The translations under genes and the position numbers were made by a program. Positions 8,518 through 16,583 of a stretch of DNA of 64,000 bases are shown here, piece by piece; the first letter of the stretch is position 1; every line of letters starts with the position of its first letter. This stretch comes from Phycisphaerales bacterium (lineage in GTDB: Bacteria > Planctomycetota > Phycisphaerae > Phycisphaerales > UBA1924), in the NCBI GenBank assembly GCA_035627955.1, contig DASPKU010000021.1:124001-188000 (forward strand), given 5' to 3'. Below the pieces are notes generated by a model, which was not told the DNA's origin, made no database searches, and worked only from the letters and a program-made list of their open reading frames with translations.

Positions 8518-10452
8518 TCAGGCGGCCGCCCGGTGCCGGTGGATCAGCTCCGCCACCCTCGTCAGCCACCGCTCGGGGTTCACGCAGAACTCGCTCTTGT
8601 CCACGAACCCGTCCGCACCCGCCGCCAGCGCCGCCTCGCGGTGCTGCGGGTCGTTGGCCGCGCTCACGATCAGGAACGGCACGTGGAACCCGCACCGCTC
8701 CCGCAGCGCCTTGATCAGTTCAGTCCCGGGCATCCCCGGAAGATTGAGGTCCGCCAGCACCGCGTCCGGACGCGGGCGCGCCGCCGACGGCGACGACACC
8801 CACTCCAGCGCCTCCTCGGCGCTCCGCACCATCACCGGCTTGAGGTCCTTGGCCTTGGAGAACAGGAATGACAGCAGGCGCGACGCCAGCGGATCATCCT
8901 CGACGATCATCACCGTCTTCGCCGCCGGCGCCGAGGCCACGGTCGCAGCGACGCCCGTGCTCGCCAGGTCACGCGTGCACACCCGGTTCCGCCCCGCCTT
9001 CTTGGCCGCGTACAGCGCCTGGTCCGCCGCGTGCACCAGCTGCTCCGCCGACTGCACCTGCTGGGCGCACCCCGCGTCCACCGCCGCCACGCCTACCGAG
9101 ATCGTGATCGGCAGGATGAGCCCGACGCCCCGCTCCTGCAGGTCAAACTCCTCGTCACCCACCACCGCGCGGCAGGCCTCGCCCACCTGCGCCGCCTCCT
9201 CCAGCGACATGCCCGGGAGGACAATCGCGAACTCCTCGCCGCCATACCGGCACACTGCGCCGATCGTCGGCGCGGTCGCCCGCAGGCGGTCCGCGAGCTC
9301 CATCAGCACCGCGTCACCGGTCTGGTGGCCGTGCGTGTCGTTGACGTCCTTGAACCGGTCCGCGTCGATGAACACGAGCCCCAGCGGCGATCCCGCCGAC
9401 TTCGCCCGCTCAAACTGCACCCGCACCACGCGGTCAAAGTGCGCCCGGTTGAACGCGCCCGTCAGCCCGTCGGTCATGGTCTGCCGTGCCAGCTCGTCGT
9501 TGTTCCGCCGCAGCTGCACCGCCTCCGCCTGCACCGCCTCCTGCACCACCGACATCTGCTCGTGCGCCTGCGTCAAAATGGTCGTCAGGTCCGGAGAAGA
9601 CCCCGTCTTGATCTCCAGCAGCTTCGACAGCTCCGCCGCCCCGCTCGCCGCCCGCTCCAGGATGGCCCGCGCAGGCTGCGGATCAATCCCGAACCACTCG
9701 CGGCAACGGGCGAGGTACTGCGCCAGCCGCACTTTGGGCTCCGCCAGCGTCAGCGCCGCCGCCGCCAGCCCGCCCGCGTGCACGCACTTCACCAGCCCCT
9801 CGTACCGCGGGTGCGACTTCGCCGGGGTGTGGTGGTTCGCGATGCACTCGACGAGCTGCCCCGGCAGCCGCCACTTCTCCCCGAGCTGCTTGCCCACCCC
9901 CTGGTGGTCAAACCCAAGCTCCGCCTGCTCCACCGGCAGCGCGTCGTCATGGTCCGGCGCCGCCACGATCACCTCGCGGTACTCCGCCCGGATTGCCGCG
10001 AAGCACGCCAGCAAGCCGACGTCCTGCAGCAACGCCCCGATGAACGCCTCCTCCGGATCGCAGCAGCGCGCCGAGATCGCCACCGCCCGCGCCGCGGCCG
10101 CGGAATACACCGCCCGCCGCCAGTACGCCTCCATCGAGAAGTGCTCGCCCACCCCCGCCGTCTTCGTCGTCTCCACCAGGCTGAAGCCCAGCACGATCGC
10201 CTTGACGGTGTTCAAGCCCAGCATGCCCATCGCGCGAGTGATCGAAGGGCACGGCGTGGTCAGGCCGTAATAGCTCGAGTTCACCGTCTTGAGCACCTTC
10301 ACCGCCAGCGCCGGGTCCGCCTGCACCGTCTGCGCGATCTTCGTCAGCGACACATTCGGGTCGCGCGTCAGCTCCAGCACCTTCACCGCCACGCCCGGCA
10401 GCGACGGAAGGTTCGGACAGTTCAGCACTCGTTCGAGCAACGCGGCATTCAT
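8518..10452 (-). CDS. HDOD-GGDEF-response regulator receiver fusion protein
   Basis: A 644-residue cytoplasmic signalling protein with three modules. Residues about 1-270 are an HDOD domain (NCPNLPSLPGVAVKVLELT; DPALAVKVLKTVNSSYYG; LLQDVGLLA). Residues about 340-500 are a GGDEF diguanylate cyclase (DGLTGAFNRAHFD, FIDADRFKDVND, active site GGEEF). Residues about 525-644 are a CheY-like receiver with phospho-acceptor Asp in AVLADLNLPGMPG and Lys in FVDKSEF. GGEEF is a functional variant of the active site, so c-di-GMP synthesis is expected, though HDOD partners are unknown. A C-terminal receiver is unusual in order. ATG at 10452 fits the family start MNAALLERVLNCPNLPSLP. The gap of 105 bases to the next gene leaves co-transcription open. 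Confidence 0.93.
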   Translation of the reverse strand: MNAALLERVLNCPNLPSLPGVAVKVLELTRDPNVSLTKIAQTVQADPALAVKVLKTVNSSYYGLTTPCPSITRAMGMLGLNTVKAIVLGFSLVETTKTAGVGEHFSMEAYWRRAVYSAAAARAVAISARCCDPEEAFIGALLQDVGLLACFAAIRAEYREVIVAAPDHDDALPVEQAELGFDHQGVGKQLGEKWRLPGQLVECIANHHTPAKSHPRYEGLVKCVHAGGLAAAALTLAEPKVRLAQYLARCREWFGIDPQPARAILERAASGAAELSKLLEIKTGSSPDLTTILTQAHEQMSVVQEAVQAEAVQLRRNNDELARQTMTDGLTGAFNRAHFDRVVRVQFERAKSAGSPLGLVFIDADRFKDVNDTHGHQTGDAVLMELADRLRATAPTIGAVCRYGGEEFAIVLPGMSLEEAAQVGEACRAVVGDEEFDLQERGVGLILPITISVGVAAVDAGCAQQVQSAEQLVHAADQALYAAKKAGRNRVCTRDLASTGVAATVASAPAAKTVMIVEDDPLASRLLSFLFSKAKDLKPVMVRSAEEALEWVSSPSAARPRPDAVLADLNLPGMPGTELIKALRERCGFHVPFLIVSAANDPQHREAALAAGADGFVDKSEFCVNPERWLTRVAELIHRHRAAA

Positions 10453-10765
10453 GGTCGTTCTTCGCTCTCTGGGCGCACACCAACCGATCTGCTGCGCCGA
10501 AAACACCCCCTGAGCGCTTCCAGCCGCTGACTCTTCATCGGCGCACCGAAAGGGGTGAATGAGCCCACATCGTCCCCAAACCGGGGAAAAAGATCGGAAA
10601 CCCACGTCCGCCTGCAGTTACACGCCCGACGCCGTACGCCGTTTGAGTGCCGGGATGAATCCCCTTGCAGTGAATGGAACTTTGCCCCCCCGCGCTGCAT
10701 CCCTAGGGGGTCAGCACGCGAAGCCCTTTGTGTTCGAGGGGCTCGCACAGGAAGGAGCGGGTTCT
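10453..10765. other. 313-base divergent intergenic region
   Basis: Separates the HDOD-GGDEF gene (minus) from a small gene (plus). AAGGAG at 10752-10757 is a clear ribosome binding site for the plus gene. CCCTAGGG at 10702-10709 is a short palindrome. No riboswitch core, repeat or convincing -35/-10 pair was recognised. Confidence 0.5.
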
Positions 10766-11005
10766 ATGAAGCGTCAGCACGAAAAGATCACGCCCGACCG
10801 TCTCATCGACGCCTCCATCGCCGTCCTCCGCGCCGTCGCGGAAGTCTCCGAGGAGCTCGGCGGCGCCCCCATCTACGCCCCCGACCTCATGGGCTCTGCA
10901 CTCCAGCCCTCCTACCTGGCCGAGTTCACCAGGTTCGAGATCGAAGAGGCCACCGCCTTCCTCGAGCGCATGGACATGCTGCCCCGCGCCAAGAAGAAGG
11001 CGTAA
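10766..11005 (+). CDS. Small hypothetical helical protein, 79 aa
   Basis: Unrecognised 79-residue, soluble, probably all-helical protein (KITPDRLIDASIAVLRAVAE; LAEFTRFEIEEATAFLERMD) with a basic C-terminus (PRAKKKA). A strong AAGGAG 8 bases before the ATG at 10766 fixes the start, in contrast to the many genes here without one. It lies between two minus-strand genes and is probably monocistronic. The short length and alternating acidic/hydrophobic helices would fit an adaptor or a small nucleic-acid-associated protein, but nothing more can be said. Confidence 0.7.
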   Translation: MKRQHEKITPDRLIDASIAVLRAVAEVSEELGGAPIYAPDLMGSALQPSYLAEFTRFEIEEATAFLERMDMLPRAKKKA

Positions 11006-11054
11006 CCACACGCCGTGACACGGACGTCACACGGCCGCTCGGCCGGTTTGGGCC

Positions 11055-11861
11055 TCACGTGTCCAGATCGGCCGAGCCCACTTTGTACGCCGTCGGCAGC
11101 GCCAGCACGACCCACAAAATGTCGAAGAAGTCGAACATGTGCGGGTACCACACGTCCACCGGCGCATCCGCCAACCCCATCTTCTGCAGGATCATCAGCC
11201 CCGCGAAGTACTTGCCCGCCGCGATCGCCGCCAGGGCGATGATGCACGCGAACAGCCCGCTCGTCGCCCCCGCATAGCCGCGGGCGCCCATCGCGCAGCC
11301 CGCCCCCGCCAGCCCGCCAATCGCCCACGCCACGTACCCCACCTCCAGCTGGGCGTAGTACGCAATCGCGGTCCAGATGCCGCACCCCAGCGCCCCGCCG
11401 ATCAGCCCGCCGATCACCGCGAAGATCGCATAACTGCCCACCTCCGCCGCGTCGGCTGCCGCCCCTTCCTTCCGCTTTTTGGCCTTCTCCACCTTCAGCG
11501 TCAGGCGCTTGCCGCTCTGGGTGTTGAACCCACACCCGATGCAGATCACCGCCGACGAGGTCATCCCCCGCCCGCACTCCGGGCACACCTTGGTCCCCGG
11601 CGTCTCCGCGGTCTTCGACGCCCCGCCCATGTCCAGCAGGAAGCTGTTGTCGTTGAGGTCCACCTTCGCCGCCGCGGCCTTCTCGGCCAGCGTCGGTGCC
11701 GGTGCCGGCGGCGGTGCCTTCTGCACCTGCTTGGTGTGCTTCACCTTGTCAAAGCACTCCTGGCACATATACCGCCCCTGCTGGTCCTTCACGCGGGGGA
11801 GGCGGGCGCAATCAATCCCGCAGACGGTGCAAAGCTTGGAGGCGACAGCAGGCTCGGGCAT
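11055..11861 (-). CDS. Zinc-finger/zinc-ribbon membrane protein
   Basis: A 268-residue protein with two N-terminal zinc-binding modules: CTVCGIDCARLPRVKD with CQECF (residues about 10-38), and CPECG with CIGCGFNTQSGKR (about 88-115). A charged linker (KKRKEG) leads to about four hydrophobic segments (IFAVIGGLIGGALGCGIWTA, VAWAIGGLAGAGCAMG, LFACIIALAAIAAGKYFAGL, FFDILWVVLALPTAY). Such zinc-ribbon membrane proteins are common in planctomycetes and their role is unknown. ATG at 11861 is preceded by TCTAAT at 11869-11874, 7 bases away, with no Shine-Dalgarno, so a leaderless transcript is likely. Confidence 0.8.
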   Translation of the reverse strand: MPEPAVASKLCTVCGIDCARLPRVKDQQGRYMCQECFDKVKHTKQVQKAPPPAPAPTLAEKAAAAKVDLNDNSFLLDMGGASKTAETPGTKVCPECGRGMTSSAVICIGCGFNTQSGKRLTLKVEKAKKRKEGAAADAAEVGSYAIFAVIGGLIGGALGCGIWTAIAYYAQLEVGYVAWAIGGLAGAGCAMGARGYAGATSGLFACIIALAAIAAGKYFAGLMILQKMGLADAPVDVWYPHMFDFFDILWVVLALPTAYKVGSADLDT

Positions 11862-11994
11862 ACCGGGGATTAGACCAGAAGCAAGGGGTATCGGGCAAGA
11901 GGACTTGCACCACCCCTGAGCACCGCATGGGGGACCGAAATAGGGACCATTTCTGCCCTTGTGATCCGGCGGTCGGGCGATAATCTCCGCTGAG

Positions 11995-12950
11995 ATGAAG
12001 TCCCGCCGAAGGTCCATTCATGCCCTCCTGGCCCTCTCCGTCGCCCTCGTCGCGGCCCTCCTGCCGCTGGGCGCCGGTCGCGGCCCCCGTGGTGACGGCA
12101 AGGCCACCACCCAGCGGACCGAGGGCTTCCTCCCCTCGCGCGACGGCTTCCAGTTCAAGAACCAGTTCCAGGGCTCCCCCTCCCGGCCATGCTCCGCAAT
12201 GCCGAGTCCGGCCCCCTCAAGGCCGTGAAGAACGGCCTCGGCGACGGCCTCCCCAGCCAGTACGGCCTCTGCGGCGGCATGTCCCTCGCCAGCGCCGACT
12301 TCTATCTCTCCAAGCGGGCCATGCCCGAGCACACCAAGGCTCCCGAGCAGGGCACCGACCTCTACGAGTACCTCTACCAGCGCCAGACCGATTCCATGGG
12401 CTCGCTCGGCGTCATGGCCGTGAAGTTCTGGCGCTGGATGAACCTGCCCGACCGCTCCCCCGCGGGCGAGAGCACCTCCCGCCTCTCCGCCCAGGAGTTG
12501 CCCGTCCTCGTCAAGCGCCTCAAGGCGCGCCAGCTCGTCCCCGTCGGCCTGGTCTACACCAGCACCGACCTCGGCGGCAAACTGTGGGAAAACCACCAGG
12601 TCCTCGCCTACGACCTCGCCGAGAAGGCCGGCGGCGTCGTGGAGCTCAAGATCTACGACCCCAACTTCCCCAGCGACGACAACTGCATTCTCCGCGTCAC
12701 TCCCATCGGCAAGGACACCGCCTCGCCCAGGGAAGTGAAGGCCGAGCGCATCACCGGCAAGGGCTCGAGCAAGAAGGTCCGCGGCTTCTTCGCCATGCCT
12801 TACGAGCCCCGCGTCCCCGAGAAGAAGCTCTCGCCCGAGAAGCCCAAGCCGAAGAAGCCCGCCGCAAAGAAGTCAGACGAGCCGGCGAAGAAGCCCGAAG
12901 CAAAGCCACTCGCAAAGCCAGTCGCAAAGCCGGCCTCCGAGACGCGCTGA
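11995..12950 (+). pseudogene. Cysteine-peptidase-like secreted protein gene with a frameshift
   Basis: Two frames together make one protein. The first (from ATG 11995) gives a signal peptide (RSIHALLALSVALVAALLPLG) and reaches GFQFKNQFQGSP. The second, open from before 12180 to 12950, continues LPAMLRNAESGPLKAVKNG, then QYGLCGGMSLASADF. The switch falls at a run of five C (12176-12180); one more C restores a single frame of about 319 residues. LCGGM could hold a catalytic Cys, NHQVLAYDL a His and YDPNFPSDD an Asn/Asp, suggesting a papain-like fold; this is inference. The C-terminus is a Lys/Pro/Ala-rich repeat (KPLAKPVAKPA). It could be a recent mutation, a sequencing error or true frameshifting. 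TAATCT at 11981-11986 is a probable -10. Confidence 0.65.
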
Positions 12951-12954
12951 CGCG

Positions 12955-14703
12955 TCACTGCCCGCAGTACGCCCGCCACATCCCCCGCAGCGCCCCCTCC
13001 ATCCGCCGGCAGAACCCTTGCCCATCCAGCAGCGGCGACGCCGCCACCATCCCGCGCAGTTCCGCGCGGTACCGCGCCAGCCGCGCCCCATCCCCTGCCA
13101 GCGCCACCGCCCGGGCCACGAAGTCCTCCTCGCTCTGGGCGATCAGCTCCGGCGCGCCCACCGCGCTCAGCAGCGACACGCCCACCCGCCCCGCGTGCGT
13201 GTGCCCAGCCATCGTCACCACCGGCACGCCCATCCACAGCGCCTCGCACGTCGTCGTCGTGCCCTGGTACGGGAACGGGTCGAGCCCGATGTCCACCTGC
13301 GCGTACAGCTCCAGGTGCGCCGCCAGCGACTTTGGCGCCTCCAGGATCTGCACCCGGTCCGCCGTGCCCTCCGCCTCGAACCGCCCCAGCAGCCGCGCCC
13401 TTATGGACGCGTCCTTGAGGTCCTGCGCCTTGAGCACCAACCGCGAGTTCGGCACCGCCCGCAGGATCTTCGACCACACCGCGCACACGTGCCGATTGTG
13501 CTTACGCGAGGCATTGAACGACCCGAACGTCACCGCGCCATCCATTCCCCTCGCCAGCCGCGGCGTCGGCGCCTCCTCCGGCGGCCGGTAGCACAGAAAG
13601 CACGGGTCCAGCCGCCACAGCCGCTCCGTGGCCCGCGCATCCACCTCCGCCGTCGCCGGGTCGGTGTGCGAATCCACGACCCGCCAGTCCATCTGCGTCA
13701 GCCCCGTCGAGTCGGGGTACCCGCAGTACGTCGCCTGCACCGGCGCCATCCGCAGCCCGAACGCCAGCAGGCTCCCGCCCTCGGTGTGACCCGCCAGATC
13801 GACCGCGATGTCGATGCGGTCCTCGGCCAGCATCTCCGCCAGCTGCAGCTCGATCTTTCCTACCGCCGGCCGCCACCGGGACGCCAGCCGCTTCAGCCGC
13901 TTGGTCACCTCATCCTCGATCGGGTTCGTCGGGTAGCACACGATCTCCAGCCGCTCGCGGTCAAAGTGCTCCAGCAGCGGCTCCACGAAAAACGCCACCG
14001 AGTGCCGCCGCAGGTCCGGCGACACCAGCCCCACCCGCAGCCGCCGTTCAGCGTCCTTCTCGGGCACGTACGCCGACGTGTACGCCGGCTTCACCCGGTT
14101 CACCGCCGCGCCAAAGTCCCTGTGCGCCTGCGCCACTTCCTCGGGCGAGATGGTCGGGTGCGCCGTCTTCGCCATCGCCCGCAGGCTCGCCAGCGACACC
14201 TCATCCGGGAACCGCGCCACCGCCTCGTCCAGCAGCGCCGCGCACCGCTCCGGCTCCCCCAGGCTCATCAGCGCGCTCGCGTACGACACGCACAGCTCGG
14301 GGTGCCACCCGTACCGCAGCCCCTCCTCGCACGTCGCCAGCGTCTCGCTGATCCGCTGCCTGGCCATCAGCGCGTTGCACCGCACGAGCCGCGCATTGAC
14401 GTTCCCCGGGTCGCCCGCCAGCACCTGATCCACGACCGCGAGCGACTCCTCGGTCTTCTCGCCCACCGCCAGCACCACCGCAAGGTGGATCAGCGACACC
14501 GGCGTCCGCGCCAGCTGCACCGCGCGCCGGGCGAAGTGCTCCGCCTGCGGCATATTGAACATCCGCAGGTGCACCTGCGACATCAGGAACACGTACTCGG
14601 GGTCAGCGCCCAGGCGCGCCCCCAGCCGCTGCAGCAACGCCAGCGCCTGCTCCGGCCGGTTGGCGTCATACATCCCACGAGCTTGAGCAACAACCGGATT
14701 CAC
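12955..14703 (-). CDS. TPR / SPINDLY-type O-GlcNAc transferase, copy 1
   Basis: A 582-residue protein with tetratricopeptide repeats over about residues 1-200 (PEQALALLQRLGARLGADPEY; AEHFARRAVQLA; CAALLDEAVARFPDE) and a GT41 catalytic region to the end. Diagnostic catalytic motifs are LRVGLVSPDLRRHSVAFF, APVQATYCGYPDSTG, VTFGSFNASRKHN and DPFPYQGTTTTCEALWMGVP. GT41 enzymes transfer GlcNAc or related sugars to Ser/Thr of proteins, usually in the cytoplasm. GTG at 14703 has GGGAG upstream. It lies 65 bases downstream of a second SPINDLY gene, from which it diverges considerably, so the duplication is old. Its stop meets the stop of the opposite-strand gene at 12950-12955. Confidence 0.92.
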   Translation of the reverse strand: MNPVVAQARGMYDANRPEQALALLQRLGARLGADPEYVFLMSQVHLRMFNMPQAEHFARRAVQLARTPVSLIHLAVVLAVGEKTEESLAVVDQVLAGDPGNVNARLVRCNALMARQRISETLATCEEGLRYGWHPELCVSYASALMSLGEPERCAALLDEAVARFPDEVSLASLRAMAKTAHPTISPEEVAQAHRDFGAAVNRVKPAYTSAYVPEKDAERRLRVGLVSPDLRRHSVAFFVEPLLEHFDRERLEIVCYPTNPIEDEVTKRLKRLASRWRPAVGKIELQLAEMLAEDRIDIAVDLAGHTEGGSLLAFGLRMAPVQATYCGYPDSTGLTQMDWRVVDSHTDPATAEVDARATERLWRLDPCFLCYRPPEEAPTPRLARGMDGAVTFGSFNASRKHNRHVCAVWSKILRAVPNSRLVLKAQDLKDASIRARLLGRFEAEGTADRVQILEAPKSLAAHLELYAQVDIGLDPFPYQGTTTTCEALWMGVPVVTMAGHTHAGRVGVSLLSAVGAPELIAQSEEDFVARAVALAGDGARLARYRAELRGMVAASPLLDGQGFCRRMEGALRGMWRAYCGQ

Positions 14704-14720
14704 GCGCCCGCTCCCACTCC

Positions 14721-14766
14721 CATCCCAATCTCCCCTGCCTTGTCTGTGCTCTCTGTGTGCTCTGTG
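14721..14766. repeat. ACACAGAG-type repeat between the two SPINDLY genes
   Basis: Read on the minus strand, the motif CACAGAG/CACAGA occurs three times here, ending in AAGGCA. It is the same family as the pair at 25791-25970. It fills most of the 65-base gap between the paralogues and has no coding potential. Confidence 0.6.
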
Positions 14767-14768
14767 GT

Positions 14769-16568
14769 TCAATCCCCGCCTTTGCACCACGCCCGCCACG
14801 CCCCCCGCAGCCCCGCCTCGAACCGCCCCGCGAACCCGCGCGTGTCGCACAGCACGCTCCCCCGCATCCGCTCCCGCAGCGACCCGTGCAGCCCGATCAG
14901 CCTCGGCAGGTCGCCCGCGAGCCCAGCCGCACGCTCCACGAACTGCTCGTGCGACGACGCGATCTGGTCCTCCAGCCCCAGCGCCGTCAGCAGCGAAGCG
15001 CCCACCCGCGAGCGGTGCGAACTCCCCGCCAGCGTGATCACCGGCACGCCCATCCACGTTGCCTCGCAGGTCGTCGTGGTGCCGTTGTACGGGTACGAGT
15101 CCAGCGCGATGTCCACCTGGTGGTACGCCGCGAGGTGCGACTCCAGCGTGGGCAAAAAGCTTGACCACACGATCCGCGCGGGGTCCACGCCCTCCTCCCT
15201 GAAGATCCCGTGGTACACGCCCTTGACGTCATCAGACACGAGGTGGCTCTTGAGGAACAGCCGCGCGTTGGGCACCCTCGCCAGCACCCGCGCCCACGTG
15301 CGCGTGATCTCCGGGCGCACCTTCGACAGCCGGTTGAACGACCCGAACATCAGCGGCTTGTCCGCCGGCAGGTCCTCCGCCCGCGCGATCCCCGCTGCCT
15401 TCGCGTGCTCCAGCGTCGCCGTCAGCCGCCCCTCCGGCGCCGTTTCCACCGGCGTGAAGCTGAGGAAACACCCCTCCAGCCGCAGCAGCTTCTCCGTCGC
15501 GAACGCCTCCGCCCCCGCGGGGTCCGTGACCGCGTCCACGATCCGGTAGTCCATCTCCGGGATCCCCGTCGTGTTGGGGTACCCCAGCCACGTCATCTGC
15601 ACCGGCGCGATCCGCGGCGAGAACGCGCTCAACCTCTGGAACTCCGTCCACCCCCCCGCATCGATCAGGATGTCGATCCCATCCGCCAGCACCGCCGCGC
15701 GGAACGCCTCCTCGTCCAGCGCCGCCACGTGCCGCCACTCCGACATCGCTCTGAACCGCTCCGTGGTCGGCTCGATGTCCTCGCGCAGGTAATAGCAGTA
15801 CGGCCGCACCTTCGCGCGGTCCAGGTTCGCGATCAGCCCCTCCATGAACAGCGCACACGCGTGCGTGCAGAAGTCCCCCGACACGAACCCCACCCGCAGC
15901 ACCCGCTCCGGCTCCCGCGTGTTTGGAAGCGTGACCGATCCCCGCCCCGCGTTGCGCTCCTGCACCAGCCTGCCCAGTTCCGCGTGCTGCCGGAACACGT
16001 CGTCGTTGGGGGCGTCGGTGAAGTTCAGCTGATAGCACAGCGACTCCCGCAGCCCGGGGTCCTTCGGCAGCCGCTCGATCCCGCGCCGCAGCACCGCGAT
16101 CGCCTCGTCCACCCGCCCCATCGTCGATAGCGCGATCGCGTACACCCGGTACGACACCGGGTCCACCGGCGTCGCCCGCAGCCCCGCCTCGTACGCCGCC
16201 ACCGCCTCCTCGTGCCGCCCCATCCGCAGCAGGATCTTCGCCTGCCCGTCGTACCCGTCGAAGTGCGCTGGCGCCAGCTTCGACACCTTCCGGTACGCCT
16301 CCAGCGCCTCCTTGTCCTTCTTCAGGATCATCAGGATGTTGCCGTGCATGAACTGCATCAGGGGATCGCTCGGCGCGAGCGCCGCCGCCCGCTGCAGGAA
16401 GAACAAGGCCTGCTCGTTCTCCTCCTCCCCTGCCAGCACCATGCCCATCAGCTTGTTCGCCTCGACATCCCGCGCATTCCGCTGCAACAACCGCCGCAGG
16501 ATCGCCTTCGCGGGCTCGTTCTCGCCGGCGTTCAGGTGGGCAATGGCTTGTTGCAGCTGGGGGTTCAT
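14769..16568 (-). CDS. TPR / SPINDLY-type O-GlcNAc transferase, copy 2
   Basis: A 599-residue protein with about five N-terminal TPR units (residues 1-190: LQQAIAHLNAGENEPAKAIL; ALFFLQRAAALAPSDPL; AYRKVSKLAPAHFDGYD; AVAAYEAGLRATPVDP; AIAVLRRGIERLPKDPG) and a GT41 catalytic half. Catalytic motifs include LRVGFVSGDFCTHACALF, APVQMTWLGYPNTTG, LMFGSFNRLSKVRPE and DSYPYNGTTTTCEATWMGVP. The lysine and GTTTTCE loop that contact UDP-sugar in the family are present. It precedes copy 1 in the same orientation and follows the 481-residue secreted protein by only 15 bases, so three genes may form one transcript. The protein targets are unknown. Confidence 0.93.
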   Translation of the reverse strand: MNPQLQQAIAHLNAGENEPAKAILRRLLQRNARDVEANKLMGMVLAGEEENEQALFFLQRAAALAPSDPLMQFMHGNILMILKKDKEALEAYRKVSKLAPAHFDGYDGQAKILLRMGRHEEAVAAYEAGLRATPVDPVSYRVYAIALSTMGRVDEAIAVLRRGIERLPKDPGLRESLCYQLNFTDAPNDDVFRQHAELGRLVQERNAGRGSVTLPNTREPERVLRVGFVSGDFCTHACALFMEGLIANLDRAKVRPYCYYLREDIEPTTERFRAMSEWRHVAALDEEAFRAAVLADGIDILIDAGGWTEFQRLSAFSPRIAPVQMTWLGYPNTTGIPEMDYRIVDAVTDPAGAEAFATEKLLRLEGCFLSFTPVETAPEGRLTATLEHAKAAGIARAEDLPADKPLMFGSFNRLSKVRPEITRTWARVLARVPNARLFLKSHLVSDDVKGVYHGIFREEGVDPARIVWSSFLPTLESHLAAYHQVDIALDSYPYNGTTTTCEATWMGVPVITLAGSSHRSRVGASLLTALGLEDQIASSHEQFVERAAGLAGDLPRLIGLHGSLRERMRGSVLCDTRGFAGRFEAGLRGAWRAWCKGGD

Positions 16569-16583
16569 GCGTGTGCGACGGAA

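Noticed and set aside
10453-10765. Possible c-di-GMP riboswitch beside the GGDEF gene
   Set aside because: No GEMM core or conserved tetraloop receptor was found; the proximity alone is not evidence.
11981-11997. CTGAGATGA-like motif suggesting a TPP riboswitch
   Set aside because: Only a short match to the CUGAGA motif; no partner ACCUGA element or paired stems nearby, and the downstream gene is not a thiamine gene.
14755-14770. GGTTCAATCCCC resembling a tRNA T-loop
   Set aside because: No acceptor stem, anticodon arm or D-arm around it; it is part of a repeat next to a CDS start.
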